Positions 12,249-23,580 of a DNA stretch of 64,000 bases are shown one piece after another; within the stretch, counting starts at the first letter, position 1, and the number at the start of each line of letters is the position of its first letter. The notes below the pieces were generated by a model. It ran no database searches, was not told the DNA's origin, and saw nothing but the letters and a program-made list of their open reading frames with translations. This DNA comes from Vandiemenella viatica (taxonomy: Eukaryota > Arthropoda > Insecta > Orthoptera > Morabidae): NCBI GenBank assembly GCA_031002005.1, contig CM061921.1, positions 121,612,597 to 121,676,596 on the forward strand. Direction: 5' to 3'. The position numbers and the translations under genes were made by a program.

Positions 12249-12338
12249 CCAGCGTTAAACTAACTTTTGAAAACTCAAGATGTTTAGTTATTTCCAGCGT
12301 TAAACTAACTTTTGAAAACTCAAGATGTTTAGTTATTT
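12249..12338 (+). repeat. Perfect 45-bp tandem duplication
   Basis: Two identical 45-base units (12249-12293 and 12294-12338) lie in the 3' untranslated part of the R1-like fragment, beginning CCAGCGTTAAAC. The absence of differences implies a recent local duplication. Confidence 0.97.
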
Positions 12339-12562
12339 AGTATTAGTTGGTAACAGTTTTTACTAACAAGTTGATAATTTACAGTGTGTAGTAATAATAG
12401 TTAATTATTTGTACCATTTTCGTAGTTTATAGGATTAGTGTTTATTTTACAAAATTATGTTTAGAATAAATTTTATTACAGTATTAAGGAATAACGGTTT
12501 GTTGTAGATCCTAGAGAACGAACCATCTGAAAGTAGAGATAAATAAATAAATAAATAATAAT

Positions 12563-12992
12563 AGGCAGCAACAGGGTATCCACCCACCACTAGGAAATGC
12601 AATGTCATCATAGGCCATACCTCCTGTAAGGGCCGGGGCTAGGAATTTCGGGCCCAGAGTAAAATGATGGGCGACCATTTTTAAATAGCTGTACAAACTA
12701 GCTGGGCGACACATCAATGGGCGGATTCATGGAATCGTGGTCTGGGGGACCCTGCAGCTGGTGATCCGGGCCCCCCATCAGCCAGCGGGCCCCGGTACAT
12801 TTCACCCACTTACCCCCCCCCCCCTCCCACCCTAACGCTGTCCCTACCTCCTGTACTTCATTCTATCTTGTATACAGCTCGCCTCCCTCCATTGCCAGCA
12901 TTCTTACATTGGCCTTACCGTGAAGCAGTTATCCATCAGAATGGTCACAGACAAACAGAACTTCAAAAATCTAGACCAACCGGTTGCTGCCC
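12563..12992. other. Unassigned, locally GC-rich segment
   Basis: It contains GGGCCGGGGC, CCGGGCCCCCCATC and a C-run (about 12813-12826), unlike the AT-rich surroundings. It is probably the end of an unidentified repeat. No coding feature recognised. Confidence 0.35.
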
Positions 12993-12997
12993 ATGAC

Positions 12998-14329
12998 CTG
13001 GGTGATCCTGGGAACTATCGTCCCATATCTATAACATCTGTCTGTAGTAGAGTTATGGAGCATATTATATACTCGAACATTATGAATTTTCTAGATTATA
13101 ATAATTTGCTTACAACAAATCAGCATGGATTTCGGAAGAAAAGATCATGTGAAACACAGCTGGCCCTATTTACACACGACGTAATGAAAGTTATCGATAC
13201 AGGTTCACAAGTAGATGCAATTTTTTTAGATTTCCAGAAAGCCTTTGACTCTGTGCCACACAACCGCCTTTTAGCGAAGCTTCGAGCGTACGGTATATCG
13301 GATCAGCTTTGTGAATGGATAAAGGATTTTCTAACTGGTCGGTCGCAGTATGTTGTCGTTGAAGGAGAAAGTTCTTCTAATCTAGATGTTACATCGGGTG
13401 TACCTCAAGGAAGTGTAATAGGACCACTTCTTTTCTTAATTTTTATAAACGATCTCGGAGACAAAGTGAAAAGCCTTTTTAGATTGTTTGCTGCTGATGC
13501 GGTTATTTATAGGGAAGTAAGAACTTCGGCCGATTGCTTAGAAATTCAGCGCGATCTGGATGTTATTTTGGCTTGGTGCGCTGAGTGGCAACTTACTCTA
13601 AACTGTAAAAAGTGCAAGACAATGAGCATAACTAACAAAAAGAATCCGATTGTTCAGAAATACGAGTTAAACAATACGTTTATTGATATGGTCGATTCTA
13701 TTAAATATTTGGGAGTAACAGTACAAAGGAACATGAAATGGGACATACACATTAATTCTTTAGTAGGTAGAGCAAATTCTAGGCTGCGATTCATAGGTAG
13801 AATCTTGAAAAATTGTAATGAACAAACAAAGGAGATAGCGTACAAATCTCTTGTGCGTCCACATTTGGATTATTGTTGTGCCATTTGGGACCTTTTTCGT
13901 AAGGGATTGATCGAAAGTATAGAGAAAGTACAGAGAAGAGCCGCTCGATTCGTGACCGCTTGCTACAGTCCTTATGAAAGAGTCACAGAACTGATTAGTA
14001 GATTAGGTTGGGAGTCTCTGGTAGATAGACGACACACGTTTCGTTTAAACTTATTGGAAACCATGCGTACTCCAACTTTCACTCATGAGTGTAGTGAAAT
14101 ACTTCTTCCACCAACCTATTTGAGTCGGAAGGACAGGAAAGATAAAATTAGAGAAATAAGGTGCCGGACTGATTCTTATATGAATTCTTATATGAATTCT
14201 TTTTTCCCTCGTACCATTAGGGATTGGAACGCACAGCAAAGAGATTAGCTTTGGTGCTGAGCACCCTCTGCCACCCACAATTTTGTGAATTGCAGAGTAT
14301 ATATGTAGATATGTAGATGTAGATGACCT
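12998..14329 (+). mobile_element. 5'-truncated CR1/L2-type LINE with TAGATG tail
   Basis: LINE homology begins at GDPGNYRPIS (about 13000) and ends in a simple tail of TAGATG-like units (14303-14324). ATGACCT occurs at both edges (12993-12999 and 14323-14329) and is a likely 7-bp target duplication, though its first bases could belong to the tail. The same 3' end is present at 23400-23580. Confidence 0.8.
13000..14248 (+). pseudogene. LINE reverse transcriptase, open frame but mutated FADD box and no N-terminus
   Basis: This is about 415 codons of open RT: NYRPISITSV, HGFRKKRSCETQ, FLDFQKAFDSVPH (first catalytic Asp), SGVPQGSVIGPLLFLIFIND, then FAADAVIY at about 13487-13510 where FADDxxxY is expected. 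Next come thumb and C-terminal segments LGVTVQRNMKW, RPHLDYCCAIW and FPRTIRDWN. The first Asp of the FADD pair is Ala (GCT), which should abolish metal binding. The open frame starts upstream at 12920, but those codons are flanking DNA. EN and ORF1 are absent through 5' truncation. A 15-base duplication encoding YMNS twice is seen near 14177-14206. Confidence 0.85.
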
Positions 14330-14335
14330 CAGTTA

Positions 14336-15530
14336 CTGTTTAGTAGTCAGTGCCATCAGAGTACTCACTGAAATTACATCCCCATCTGACTCCAAAGGTG
14401 AAAATTGGACTACCTGCACATTCTGGATATCAGAGACTACACAGGCTACAATCTCAGATAATACTCTGGTTCCTCACCCTGGTATACTCATCACTTGCTA
14501 GTATAATTAATTAATTATATATATATACTTCAATTTTTTTTCTTTTATACCTAGTTTATATTTTAATTAATTTTGTGTAGTGGTGGTGGGGTAGATACAA
14601 AAGTAATACCATTAAATATATTATGTACTGAAAAGAAACGTTAGATAATAGTTCATAAATATATCAGTAGAGGAATGTTATCATACAAATATATGTATAA
14701 GAGAAATAAATAAAAATAAATTGTATATAAAATTGATGGGTTTACAAGGGAAAACTAATACATGGTATTGAGGTCTGAGGGATGTATGGTGTAGTGTGTT
14801 GGCAGGCAAATTCCCATCTACAAAATTTTGATGGAGATATAGTTTGACGGAGTACTCTGATCGCTCTGACAGTGAAACATTTACTGAGGTTGGACCAGTA
14901 GGGGAAGCTGGCATGGTTGATATAGATTTGATAAGAAATTGTTTATCTATTTCTGTTCAACCCGATGAATAAGTGGTTCATAATGAGGGTGATGTAAATA
15001 GGAGGCACATGAGCTGATGGAGGGGGTGGGTCATGGTAGAGGTGGCATGTCCCTCAATAGGGTTTTTCACCAAAGGTGGTAAGTGGATATTACCAAATAG
15101 AACAATTACAAGGGTAGGAGCTATGGGGAGATTTAGGAGTTTTAGGATGTTTTTATTTGTAGAATATTATATTTTTCGTGATATGTTGGTGATGCAGGAT
15201 GTTGAGTGAATAAAAGTTGGGAGAATGTGATGCATTTCTGTGAAAGATCTTAGAATGTCATAGCCATAACAAGGAATTCCAGGTCAGGAGAATGAGGTGA
15301 GAGACAAGTTTTTTTGTACTGGAATGTTCTTAGTGGATATTTGTGCTGGATTGATAACACAGGTGTGTAATGAAAAGGTTTTTTGAATAATTTCATATCA
15401 AATGTGAAGATGTATTGCAAATTGTAAGCTTTGTTTGAATGTATGACGCCACATTTTACATTTTAATACAAAAATTTGACATCGCATACAATGCACAATA
15501 ATGGCAACTTTTTATAGATACTTCAAAAAG
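14336..15530. other. No gene; contains second copy of dispersed repeat
   Basis: Bases 14767-14930 are the diverged second copy of the repeat at 10826-10956. The rest is AT-rich with no supported feature. Confidence 0.45.
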
Positions 15531-15537
15531 AAGCTAG

Positions 15538-16314
15538 AAAGCCCTCTTACGTATCGACAATACCTGTAACTCATTCAGTTTATCTTAAAGAAAACTTGAA
15601 AAGTTTTTTGTAGAAAATAAAATACACCAAACACAAATGGCTAATTTGCGGTGACTTAAAAATCATATGCATGCTTCTTAGTCAACAGCAAGTTTACAGA
15701 AAATTCCCATGTTATATTTGTGAATGGGATAGTAGAACAAGAAATTTATATTGGGAAAAATCTGATTGGTGGATTAGAACATAATTGGAAGTTGGAGTAA
15801 TAAATGTCATCAACTCGAATTTGATAGATAGCAACAAAGTATTGCTTCCACCACTTTGCATCAAATTTTGTGTAATCAAACAGTTTGTAAAGGCATTACC
15901 ACAAGATGAAAAACCTTTCAATTATCTAAATTCATTTTTTCCTGGCTTATCTGATGATAATTGAAAGAGGAAATATTCACAGGACCTGATATCAGGAAAT
16001 TGTTTAAGGATGCAGAATTTGTAAAAGTGAAGACAACCTCAATACAAAATGCCTGGCATAGCTTTAAAAATGTTGTTTCTAAGTTTTTGGGGAACACAAA
16101 AAATCCTGATTATAAAAATATTGTCCAAGAAATTATAAACGCCTATAAAAACTTGGGCTGTAATACAAGTCTGAAAATTCATTTTTTTTTAAGTCTCATA
16201 TTGATTGTTTTCCAAAAAAATCTAGGCAACTACAGTGAGGAACAAGGTGAATGGTTCAATGAAGATTTTAAGAGATGGAAAGATGGAATCAAGGTTGCTG
16301 GGACGTTAGTATGA
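15538..16314 (+). pseudogene. Degenerate copy of a multicopy arthropod ORF of unknown function
   Basis: Segments in changing frames recall a long uncharacterised protein that occurs in many copies in arthropod genomes: STIPVTHSVYLKE (about 15555), KWLICGDLKI, PCYICEWDSRT (about 15710), VLLPPLCIKF, KQFVKALPQDE, then 15961-16314 with TGPDIRKLF, VSKFLGNTKNPDY, LGCNTSLKIHF and ENLGNYSEEQGEWF-like residues. A TGA (15961-15963) and a frameshift near 15775 break it. The family's function is unknown to me. Its high copy number suggests a mobile-element origin. The match is from memory of the family and needs a search. Confidence 0.55.
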
Positions 16315-16596
16315 TGGTGGGCTATTGCTGGATGATACCTATCAACCCAATAAAACTTAGAAAAATATTCTCAAATAATTCACATTCATTTTATTTGATT
16401 TTTGTTTTGTATTTATTTATACCCAAATACTATATCATCTGAATCTGGTAAATGTGATGTGGTATATATCATGAATACCATTTTATATTGATTTTAAGAC
16501 AATAATGACAAATATTAACAGTTTAAGAAAAAAAAAAAACTTTTCTAAAATTTAGTTTCACAGACCTGTGTAATGACAGGGCATATCTTGTAACGA

Positions 16597-16880
16597 GCGG
16601 CCCCATAGCTCAGATGGTAGAGCACATGGCTGTGACTGGCACAACAGGGGTTCAATTCCTGACAAGTCTGAAGATTTTGATTGAAGCTAAATGTCTGGAA
16701 TGATACTCCTGGCCAACTCAGCCTGTCATCCAACAAGTACCATGGAAGTACTCCACAGGAAAAATGGCTGGAGCGTGGTGCCAACCCAGTTACCTCCCTT
16801 CTTCAGTGTCTAAGGTCAAACTGGTAGTACAGAGCTCTGCCTCTGTGAGTTCTCCAAGAAAAAGATGCAGACCTGAAACA
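16597..16880 (+). mobile_element. tRNA-derived SINE (family 3)
   Basis: A box ATAGCTCAGATGGTAGAGC (16608-16626) and B box GGGGTTCAATTCC (about 16649-16661) have tRNA spacing. The acceptor stem cannot pair (GGCCCCA against ACAAGTC), so this is not a tRNA gene. About 215 bases of non-tRNA body follow. It is a different family from the SINEs at 4317 and 7583. Confidence 0.75.
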
Positions 16881-16889
16881 ACTGCATAT

Positions 16890-17988
16890 GAAATGAAAAT
16901 ATCTCTTAACAGGATAATTCTGGGGGATAGTTGTGGGATATAAGAGATTTACAAATTGTTGGAATATCGAGTAATGGATTCTTGGTCAGAGAGGGCAGAC
17001 CTACCTCATATTGTTAGGCTTTAGGGGAGGAAGCGTTTTGTGTTTTAAATATTGAAGTCCCCTGGATGACTGACTTAAACTCTGTTACTGTTAATTATGT
17101 GTTTTTATTAATTGCTTGAATACATGTGACGATTTATCTCTTCTTTCTCCAAGCATTTGCCCTTACCTGCTGTCTGACATTTATGTGTTATTTGATATGG
17201 GATCAGAGGAGTCATATGGTTTATTGAATTAAATACTGAGTCTTCTTAAAGTTTCTGTTTATTTAAACATAAGTGTGGCTGCAGTTACAAGCAGCAAAAG
17301 TCGATCAAGCAGTTTGGATTCTAGACTGATAAACCTCTATGCTAAATTGTGAGGCTACAGTAAGATGAATATTGGCAAGCACACAAAAAAAAACGATCAG
17401 TAGGCAGTCCGAGGCTAAAAGCGCCTAACTCTTCCGTCGACCAGAATCAAATGAGAGTTAGGTTGAATGCTGTTCGCTCCAAGTTGACTTTGATGAGTGG
17501 GCAATAAGTGCCTGATGTCGGGAAATTGTGATGATCTGCGGTTGGAAAATTCCTTCCAGTTGAGCAGACAAATCCTCTCATGTACATCACTCAAGGCAAC
17601 TTCTCGTGAAAACAAACACAAATTTGAAATAACCTTAAATATTAAGATATGTGAATTATAGTGTGACGCAGGTGGCAGCTACAGAATTGCAGGTATTATA
17701 CGTTTGATATGGGCAGAGGTGATACAGCCGCAAGACCATGGAGGAATATTTATTTCCTCCATGTGTAAGACTGTTCCACTAATTTTTATAATTGAAATTA
17801 ACTAAATTTGTTTTTGAGGGAGAAATGAGGTGACTGATTGTAAATTTGTACATTTTTTTCTATCAATGAGTGTTGTTTTGATGGGTGAACATGCTGTGAA
17901 TTGACTAACTCTTTGATGTATTAATTAAAAGAACTTAAATTGGTTATCATGTGTAAGCTATTGATTGAGATTTTGACTGGATGAAATT
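16890..17988. other. No recognisable feature
   Basis: AT-rich; short open frames only, none with a recognisable family. Confidence 0.4.
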
Positions 17989-18168
17989 CAGGGCGTTCGC
18001 CGGGAAACGCAACCCACTGTTAGCGCTACAAGGAAGAAACTGCTCCCGGCGAGCGAGCGGTCAGTTTCCGGCATTGTTCGACCGTCGGCCGCGGACTATT
18101 TCATAATAATTACGCTTCATAAACTTGTGTGCTAAGCATTTAAATGTGACGTAATTCATTAGCTTACC

Positions 18169-18547
18169 TTATAAAAGATGCTGGAAGTGTTGACCCTCTT
18201 GTGTAATGCACATTTCACATCTTCTGAACATATTTCGAGACACACGCTGCCCTAACTGACTTAATGATTTTTTGGGTGACTGTTCTAGTCGAAAAGCGAT
18301 ATCATCAATTTTCTCCTCTGTGAGAATACGGTTGACCGACAGTCTCTTTTTGTTAAAAAATGAACCCGTTTCTCTTACTTTTTTTAACCAGACGCAGAAT
18401 TGTTGATTTAGCTGGCAGTAAAGCGCCAGGAAATTCGCGACGAAATTTACTGCGACACTTTTTAAACGACTTCTTCTTCACATATGTATCGTAGAGAAAT
18501 ATTCTTTGTTGCAAACTGTAACGTACCATAATTTTACTCACACTCAA
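18169..18547 (-). pseudogene. Transposase remnant: N-terminal helix-turn-helix joined to C-terminal tail
   Basis: The first 64 codons (MVRYSLQQRIFLYDTY, RKFRREFPG-like, STILRLVKKS) match the N-terminal DNA-binding domain seen in many insect Tc1/mariner-like transposases. A one-base shift in a T run near 18353-18358 leads to ILTEEKIDDIAFRLEQSP (linker). Then, without any DDE/D catalytic core, comes QRVSRNMFRRCEMCI and GQHFQHLL*, the usual extreme C-terminus. About 200 residues are missing in between, so it cannot catalyse transposition, although a DNA-binding fragment could in principle be made. Confidence 0.75.
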
Positions 18548-18557
18548 ACACGGTACA

Positions 18558-18681
18558 GATTAATAAGAGTATGAAGCCCCAAACCAGCCAAACCGCAAAG
18601 AAACGTTTATTCACAACACTGATTAATAAGAGACTGAAGTCACAAACTATCTACAATGCAAAGAAACCGTTCTTAACAATG
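18558..18681. repeat. Imperfect 63-bp tandem duplication
   Basis: Units starting GATTAATAAGAG at 18558 and 18621 share most positions, lying between the transposase remnant and the right terminal repeat. Confidence 0.85.
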
Positions 18682-19441
18682 TAAGGGTCACTGCACTGCA
18701 CTGTTGGGGCAGCGGAGGTGTTAAACAGTGCGGTGATTCACGGTGCCGTGTGGCGGAAACTGCTGGCCCTACTGACCGAGCAAGTTGCCGACGGCAACAG
18801 ACTGGGAGGGTAGCGTTTTCCGGCGAACGCCCTGTATAAATACGCTGTTAAATGCTGGTAAATATCTTTTACTTTCATTTCAGAGTGCTTTCTTATGAAT
18901 TCAAATAATTTTGTTTATATTTCACTCATTTTTTATACGATTTATATAGTTTGGAGTAACTGTTAACACTCCGGAAATTACTGTCACTCCAGCAGATTAT
19001 TGCAACAGGACATGCTCGTTCGGAGTAGTATTAAGTTTAATGAAATCTTCATTAATATGTGTAATTCTACTGTTTTTGTGCTTCCACTTGATCCCCTTTT
19101 TTTTAATAGTTTTAAGAGTTTGTTTTCAGATTATGTTGAAACTGTGGCAATTCTCATGGGTTTTATACGAATGCCGTCTTTTTCCAAGCTATCATTCTCT
19201 CATTTACGGCAACTTCACATTCTACCATCAATGCTTCTTATTTCTTTTGGTGGGCCTTAATCCGCGGGAACCTTCAGTTCTTCGCAGTGTCCTGAATAAA
19301 TTATTATAAAAATAATTTTTGTTTAGATTTTGGAAATCCGAGAAAATGATTAACATAATTTACGTTACGATGATTATTTTTTTTATTTGGAGAGAATTCA
19401 TCATTTTATTCATCCTGAAAATTTTTCTTATAAACAGAAAT

Positions 19442-20540
19442 TTAATAAATGTTAAATAAAATAAATGGAAATTTTTGTGAGCAGTTTATTGAGTGAAGGT
19501 GATGTTCAGGTTGAAAAGAATGAATTATATAGCAAATACAATAAATTGAATTTTTAACAAAGGATTGAGTGATGCAACAGGTGAATTTTTTTAGAAAAAC
19601 CAAATCATATATTTCATTTACACAAAGAAGAATAGTCGATTTGCCGATCCAGTAAATTGTTATGATGCTGATAGTAAGTATTATACAGAAAAGCAATTAA
19701 CAGAAAATGGAGGTGAAAATGTTGCTTTATATAAAAATAATCTAACAACTTTATATAATTTCTAAGCTACAAAATAATAAGCAAGAAAGGGAAAGAGCAC
19801 TGAATAGTATTGTTAATTTTATGAAATAGTGACCAATATGAATAAAAAATATTTAACTCATTGGAAATTTCTTTGATGAAACTGGATGTTGAAGTAATAA
19901 TTTCCTGTATAATTACAAAGTATCAAAATCGTAGGTTATACTTGTTGGGCTGCTGAGGTCCATATTCTTTGAAAAATAAATGAAGAATTTCGCGCTAATT
20001 TATCATTTGATAACCTAGATTTAACAAAACCATTTACAATTAAACCCACTGATGAAATCGAAGAATACTCAGTGAACGTTAAAATCATTATATTTGGGAA
20101 ATTAATGCCTCGGGAAAGCAATGAATTATTTTCAAATTTTATTCTGTGTTAATGATTGACTTTATATGGTGTTTGAAATTAAAGAAATTTACAGAAACAC
20201 TTGTTCCTTTGGAAACTACTTCTAGAAGCGGTAGACACAGAACTGAACCAAGCTGTTCAATTTGGAAAAAATACGAAACAGTTAGTTCGAAAAACATTAT
20301 ATACCATTGAAGAAAGTGAACTTTTATTTAAAACGATTTTACAGTGTTGAAATAGAGTCAGGAGTATTAGGTTTATCAAAAATTAATAATGGTTCTAAAT
20401 AATTACAAATTTTGATAATTTATCAATGAATATTCGTAAAGATCGAGTGGAAGGAACTTTGTTGATGCATTTCTATTAATTGAAAGGAAAAGAACATATG
20501 TCAAATGGTTTTGGGTCTTGGGGGTAACAAAGAATGCCGA
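19442..20540 (+). pseudogene. Unidentified decayed coding-like stretch
   Basis: Plus-strand segments with protein-like composition follow each other in different frames: one from about 19465 (EIFVSSLLSEGD, KNELYSKYN), one around 19630-19765 (FADPVNCYDADSKYYTE and onward), one around 19970-20150 (NEEFRANLSFDN, KPFTIKPTDEIEEYSV, FGKLMPRESNELF), and shorter ones to 20520. Short frameshifts and stops separate them, as expected of one old gene that lost function. I do not recognise the family. It could be an endogenous viral fragment, a mobile-element ORF or chance. No domain motif supports a function. Confidence 0.35.
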
Positions 20541-21996
20541 AACTGCATTAAAAAAAAATCACATTTTTTTTTTGGAACAAACCATACTTCCACGTCTTCG
20601 TCGTTGCTCCTCGGCAATATATATCACTCCATGGATGTACCTCATATAGCAAACGGGATGTGATAAAAGGCGAGTTACCGGTGCCTTTAAATCTTTTAAC
20701 GATTGGTCATGCCTACCTAAGATATCCTTGGTCCTCCAGGTTGGAGGTTGCATGGTGGGTTGGTCATCAAACGCTACAGACTCTTTAGTCAGACCATGAA
20801 ACTCCAGAATGATCAAAACAACGAAGAACGGTCAGGAATATGAAATATTAGAGGTGCTTGGAGATTTAAACAAACAAAACTTGTGCAATTAATTCTATAT
20901 TGTGTCTGTAACAATAAAGAAACACCCGGATACCAAACAGAGAGTTAATTACGCCATGATATATAGCTGAGTAAAAAAAATGAATAAATATACGTCGGGT
21001 AAAAGATGGAAATACAAAATAGTCTACCATGCCTATATACGAGAGATAATACTTTTACAATTTAGTAGACAAGGTACATCTATGTGTAGCAGAAGTACAT
21101 TCACGTGAACAGAGAAAAGATGAAAAACTAATAAACCAGTTCAATAAGATTAATCATATGTTATTATTGGAGAAACTCTACCTATACAGAACATACGCGG
21201 AATGCATGTGAATTGAAAGGGCTGGAAAGTAAGAGATTTTGGTTACTTTGATAACTGAAAAAGGCTTTCTTTAGAAGAAAGAAAGACCGCAAAGGACTGT
21301 CATATTTATCTACTTTGTTTTTGCTAACACACACATATCCTAACAAGTTAAATAAACACACGTTGTAGAAGGATGATAAAAAGGGGTCACTTATACTATT
21401 TTAATACATTAAAATATTCGCAACTAAAAATTTACACGAAATGTTTGAGTGTGAAAAATCTCTAGAAGAGAATCCACCGGAGTAGAGGAGTTAAGTCCAC
21501 CTAGCGGTACCACTACGTGCCTAGCCCGCACACAAGGCAAGTCATTCCCGAATACCTAAAGCCAGCGACAGTTTATCCCCCTAAGTCAGAGGTTGAGAGC
21601 TCTTTCGATAAACAGAATTCTAGCCTGGCCTTCGGACGGCCGTGAAGTTTCGATTCGCGGAAAGCCGGAGGTTAGCAAAATGTATCGATTGTTTAAGAGG
21701 GCAATGTATAGCTCCATCCAGTACAGACTGCCTGGTGATGGAGGGGATATCTAGGCGAACCAATGTACGGCACTAAAAATGGCATACAACTTAAAATTCT
21801 GTGAATTTTGTCTTCAAATGTTGCTGAGAGTTGCCTAAGGGACGTGCCCTGGAGAAAAGGGAGGAAGCAAGATGGACTAGTTGCAAGAACAACGCTCACG
21901 CGAGGTATTACATTGTGAGCTTCTGAAGAAGGCAGTAGCCCTCTGGTCAGCACGAGTACAAATTGGTGTACCTTCAATTCCAATGTAAGCGAACAA
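20541..21996. other. No recognisable feature
   Basis: Contains an 85-codon minus-strand open frame (20559-20816) and a mildly GC-rich patch (21470-21680), neither of which I can assign. Confidence 0.4.
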
Positions 21997-21998
21997 TA

Positions 21999-23239
21999 CG
22001 AGGTATGTTCAAAAAATAACTGGAATTTTCCTTTTTTTATTTATTCGTCTACATCGATGTTATCCCCTTTAAAATTTTCCGCATTAGATATTATTCACTT
22101 ACGCCAGTGCTTCTTGCAATCACCAAAACACTTGTGGAACTCGATCTTTAGGATAGCTTTGATGCTCTTTTAACCTTATCTATTTCTGCAAAACGACGGT
22201 CCTTCAAGGTACTCTGTATTTTTGGGAACAGATAAAAGTCGCAGGGCGGATATGGAGTCTGGGGCATGATTACAGTGTTATTGTTTTTTTTTTTCAAAAA
22301 TTTACGAACAAGCAACGATGTGTGAACAGATGCATTATCGTGATGCAAAAGCCATGAATTAATTTGCCACAAATCCCAGCCTTTTCTTCGGACTGCTTCA
22401 TGCATACTGCGTTGAACTTGAGAGTAGTATTCTTTATTGATCGTTTGACCATGTGGCAAGAAATCATGGTGCACTATGCCATTAAAATCGAAAAGCACAG
22501 TGAACATAACCTTCACATTTGACCAAACTTGTCTATCTTTTTTGTTCTTGGCGATTCAGAATGGCTCCACTGGGACGATAGAGCCTTAGTTATGATGTCA
22601 TACCCAGCAACACATGTTTCATCACCTGTTATGACACGTTTCAATAGTTCTACATCATTGTTGACCTCATTTAGGGATTCATGAGCAACTTCCATTCGCC
22701 GCTTTTTTTGTTCGAAATTAAACACCTTTGATGCAACACGCTTCATACCAAAAACAGACGAAAGAATTTCATATTATGAACCAATTGACGTGCCAAACTC
22801 TAATTGTGATTCGGTGATAGTTCATAATAATTTCTTTCACTTTTTCCATGTTTTCATCGGTTACTGATACGCTAGGACGACCCGTAAGATCGTGACCTTC
22901 AACGTCTTCACGGCCATCTTGAAAACGCTTACACTATTCGTAAACTCTTGTTTTGCTCGTAGTAGATTCACCAAAAGCAATATTTAACATTTTTAAAACT
23001 TTGTTGCACTTAATTCTATTCTTTTAGCAAAATTTAAGGTCTATTCTATAATCCATGATTTATACAAATGAAAAATCGCCGACAGTATCAAAACCCGTGT
23101 TATCCTTTTAAAAGCTGACATATCTAATATATATACTTTTAAGACATGTTTGCCAACACAACAACGAAAAAATCATACCAATCGGACTAATATAACCCAC
23201 GAAATTTCAAAATTCGTGTTCATTTTTGAACACACCTCC
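21999..23239 (-). mobile_element. Full-length inactive mariner element (1241 bp)
   Basis: The ends (C/G)GAGGT(A/G)TGTTCAAAAA are inverted at 21999 and 23239, with TA directly outside on both sides (21997-21998 and 23240-23241). The length is typical of mariner. The transposase lies on the minus strand and is broken. Confidence 0.92.
22102..23056 (-). pseudogene. mariner transposase, frameshifted
   Basis: The start is an ATG at 23056 (MDYRIDLKFC). The N-terminal HTH region carries stops, e.g. inside the CKRF segment. ITGDETCVAGYD (22513-22746 frame) gives the first catalytic Asp and HHDNASVHTSLLV (22148-22516 frame) the second. The block that normally reads YSPDLAPCDF is shortened to PYPPCDF, losing the third catalytic Asp of the D,D34D triad. 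The C-terminal FHKCFGDCKKHW is in a further frame and ends near 22102. Mariner transposases cut and paste at TA; this one is dead. Confidence 0.88.
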
Positions 23240-23335
23240 TATGGTATTGTATGACTCTGTTTCTACGCAAGCATTTTCAAGTGACGTCTAGCCTGAATTG
23301 ATGCAAACTCCTTCTGCAACATGACAGACATCATT

Positions 23336-23580
23336 CAGATCTGGGTTTTCCGTTGTTTTCCCAAATCACTCCAGGCGAATGCTGGGATGCTTCCTTCATC
23401 TACCTATTTGGGTCGCAATGACCGGAAGGATAAGACTCGAGAAATAAGATGCCGTACTGATGCTTTTATGTATTCTTTCTTGCCTCGTACTATTCGGGAT
23501 TGGAATGCGTAGAATTAAGATGGGTGCTTAGCAACATCTGCCACCCACAATGTTTGTGAATTGCAGAGTATGGATGTAGA
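23336..23580 (+). mobile_element. Chimeric SINE-LINE retro-copy
   Basis: Bases 23336-23398 are the family-1 SINE body (CAGATCTGGGTTTTCC to GCTGGGATGCTTCCTTC). They join directly, without a poly-A, to the 3' end of the CR1-type LINE seen at 12998-14329 (CTACCTATTTGGGTCG, RKDKTREIRCRTDAF, FLPRTIRDWN, then the same GAATTGCAGAGTATGGATGTAGATG tail by 23580). Confidence 0.8.

Larger units (their letters stand above)
10957..12562 (+). mobile_element. 5'-truncated R1-like LINE
   Basis: The fragment starts inside the RT palm (GSVCGPEFWD) and includes the RT thumb, the C-terminal domain and an AT-rich 3' region ending in an AAAT-type simple repeat (about 12538-12562). The RT and Cys-His motifs are typical of the R1/I group. 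It lies inside unrelated repeat sequence, so it is not an rDNA copy. Confidence 0.75.
17989..18834 (-). mobile_element. Internally deleted Tc1/mariner-like element (846 bp)
   Basis: Terminal inverted repeats CAGGGCGTTCGCCGG(G/A)AAACGC begin at 17989 and end at 18834 with only two or three mismatches over about 28 bases. TA follows the right end. The left flank is TT, one change from TA, consistent with the TA target of this superfamily. It encodes only the start and the end of a transposase on the minus strand. Bases 18558-18681 hold a 63-bp imperfect tandem pair. It is non-autonomous. Confidence 0.85.

Noticed and set aside
16597..16670. tRNA gene
   Set aside because: A and B boxes are good but the acceptor stem does not pair and a long non-tRNA body follows; called a SINE.
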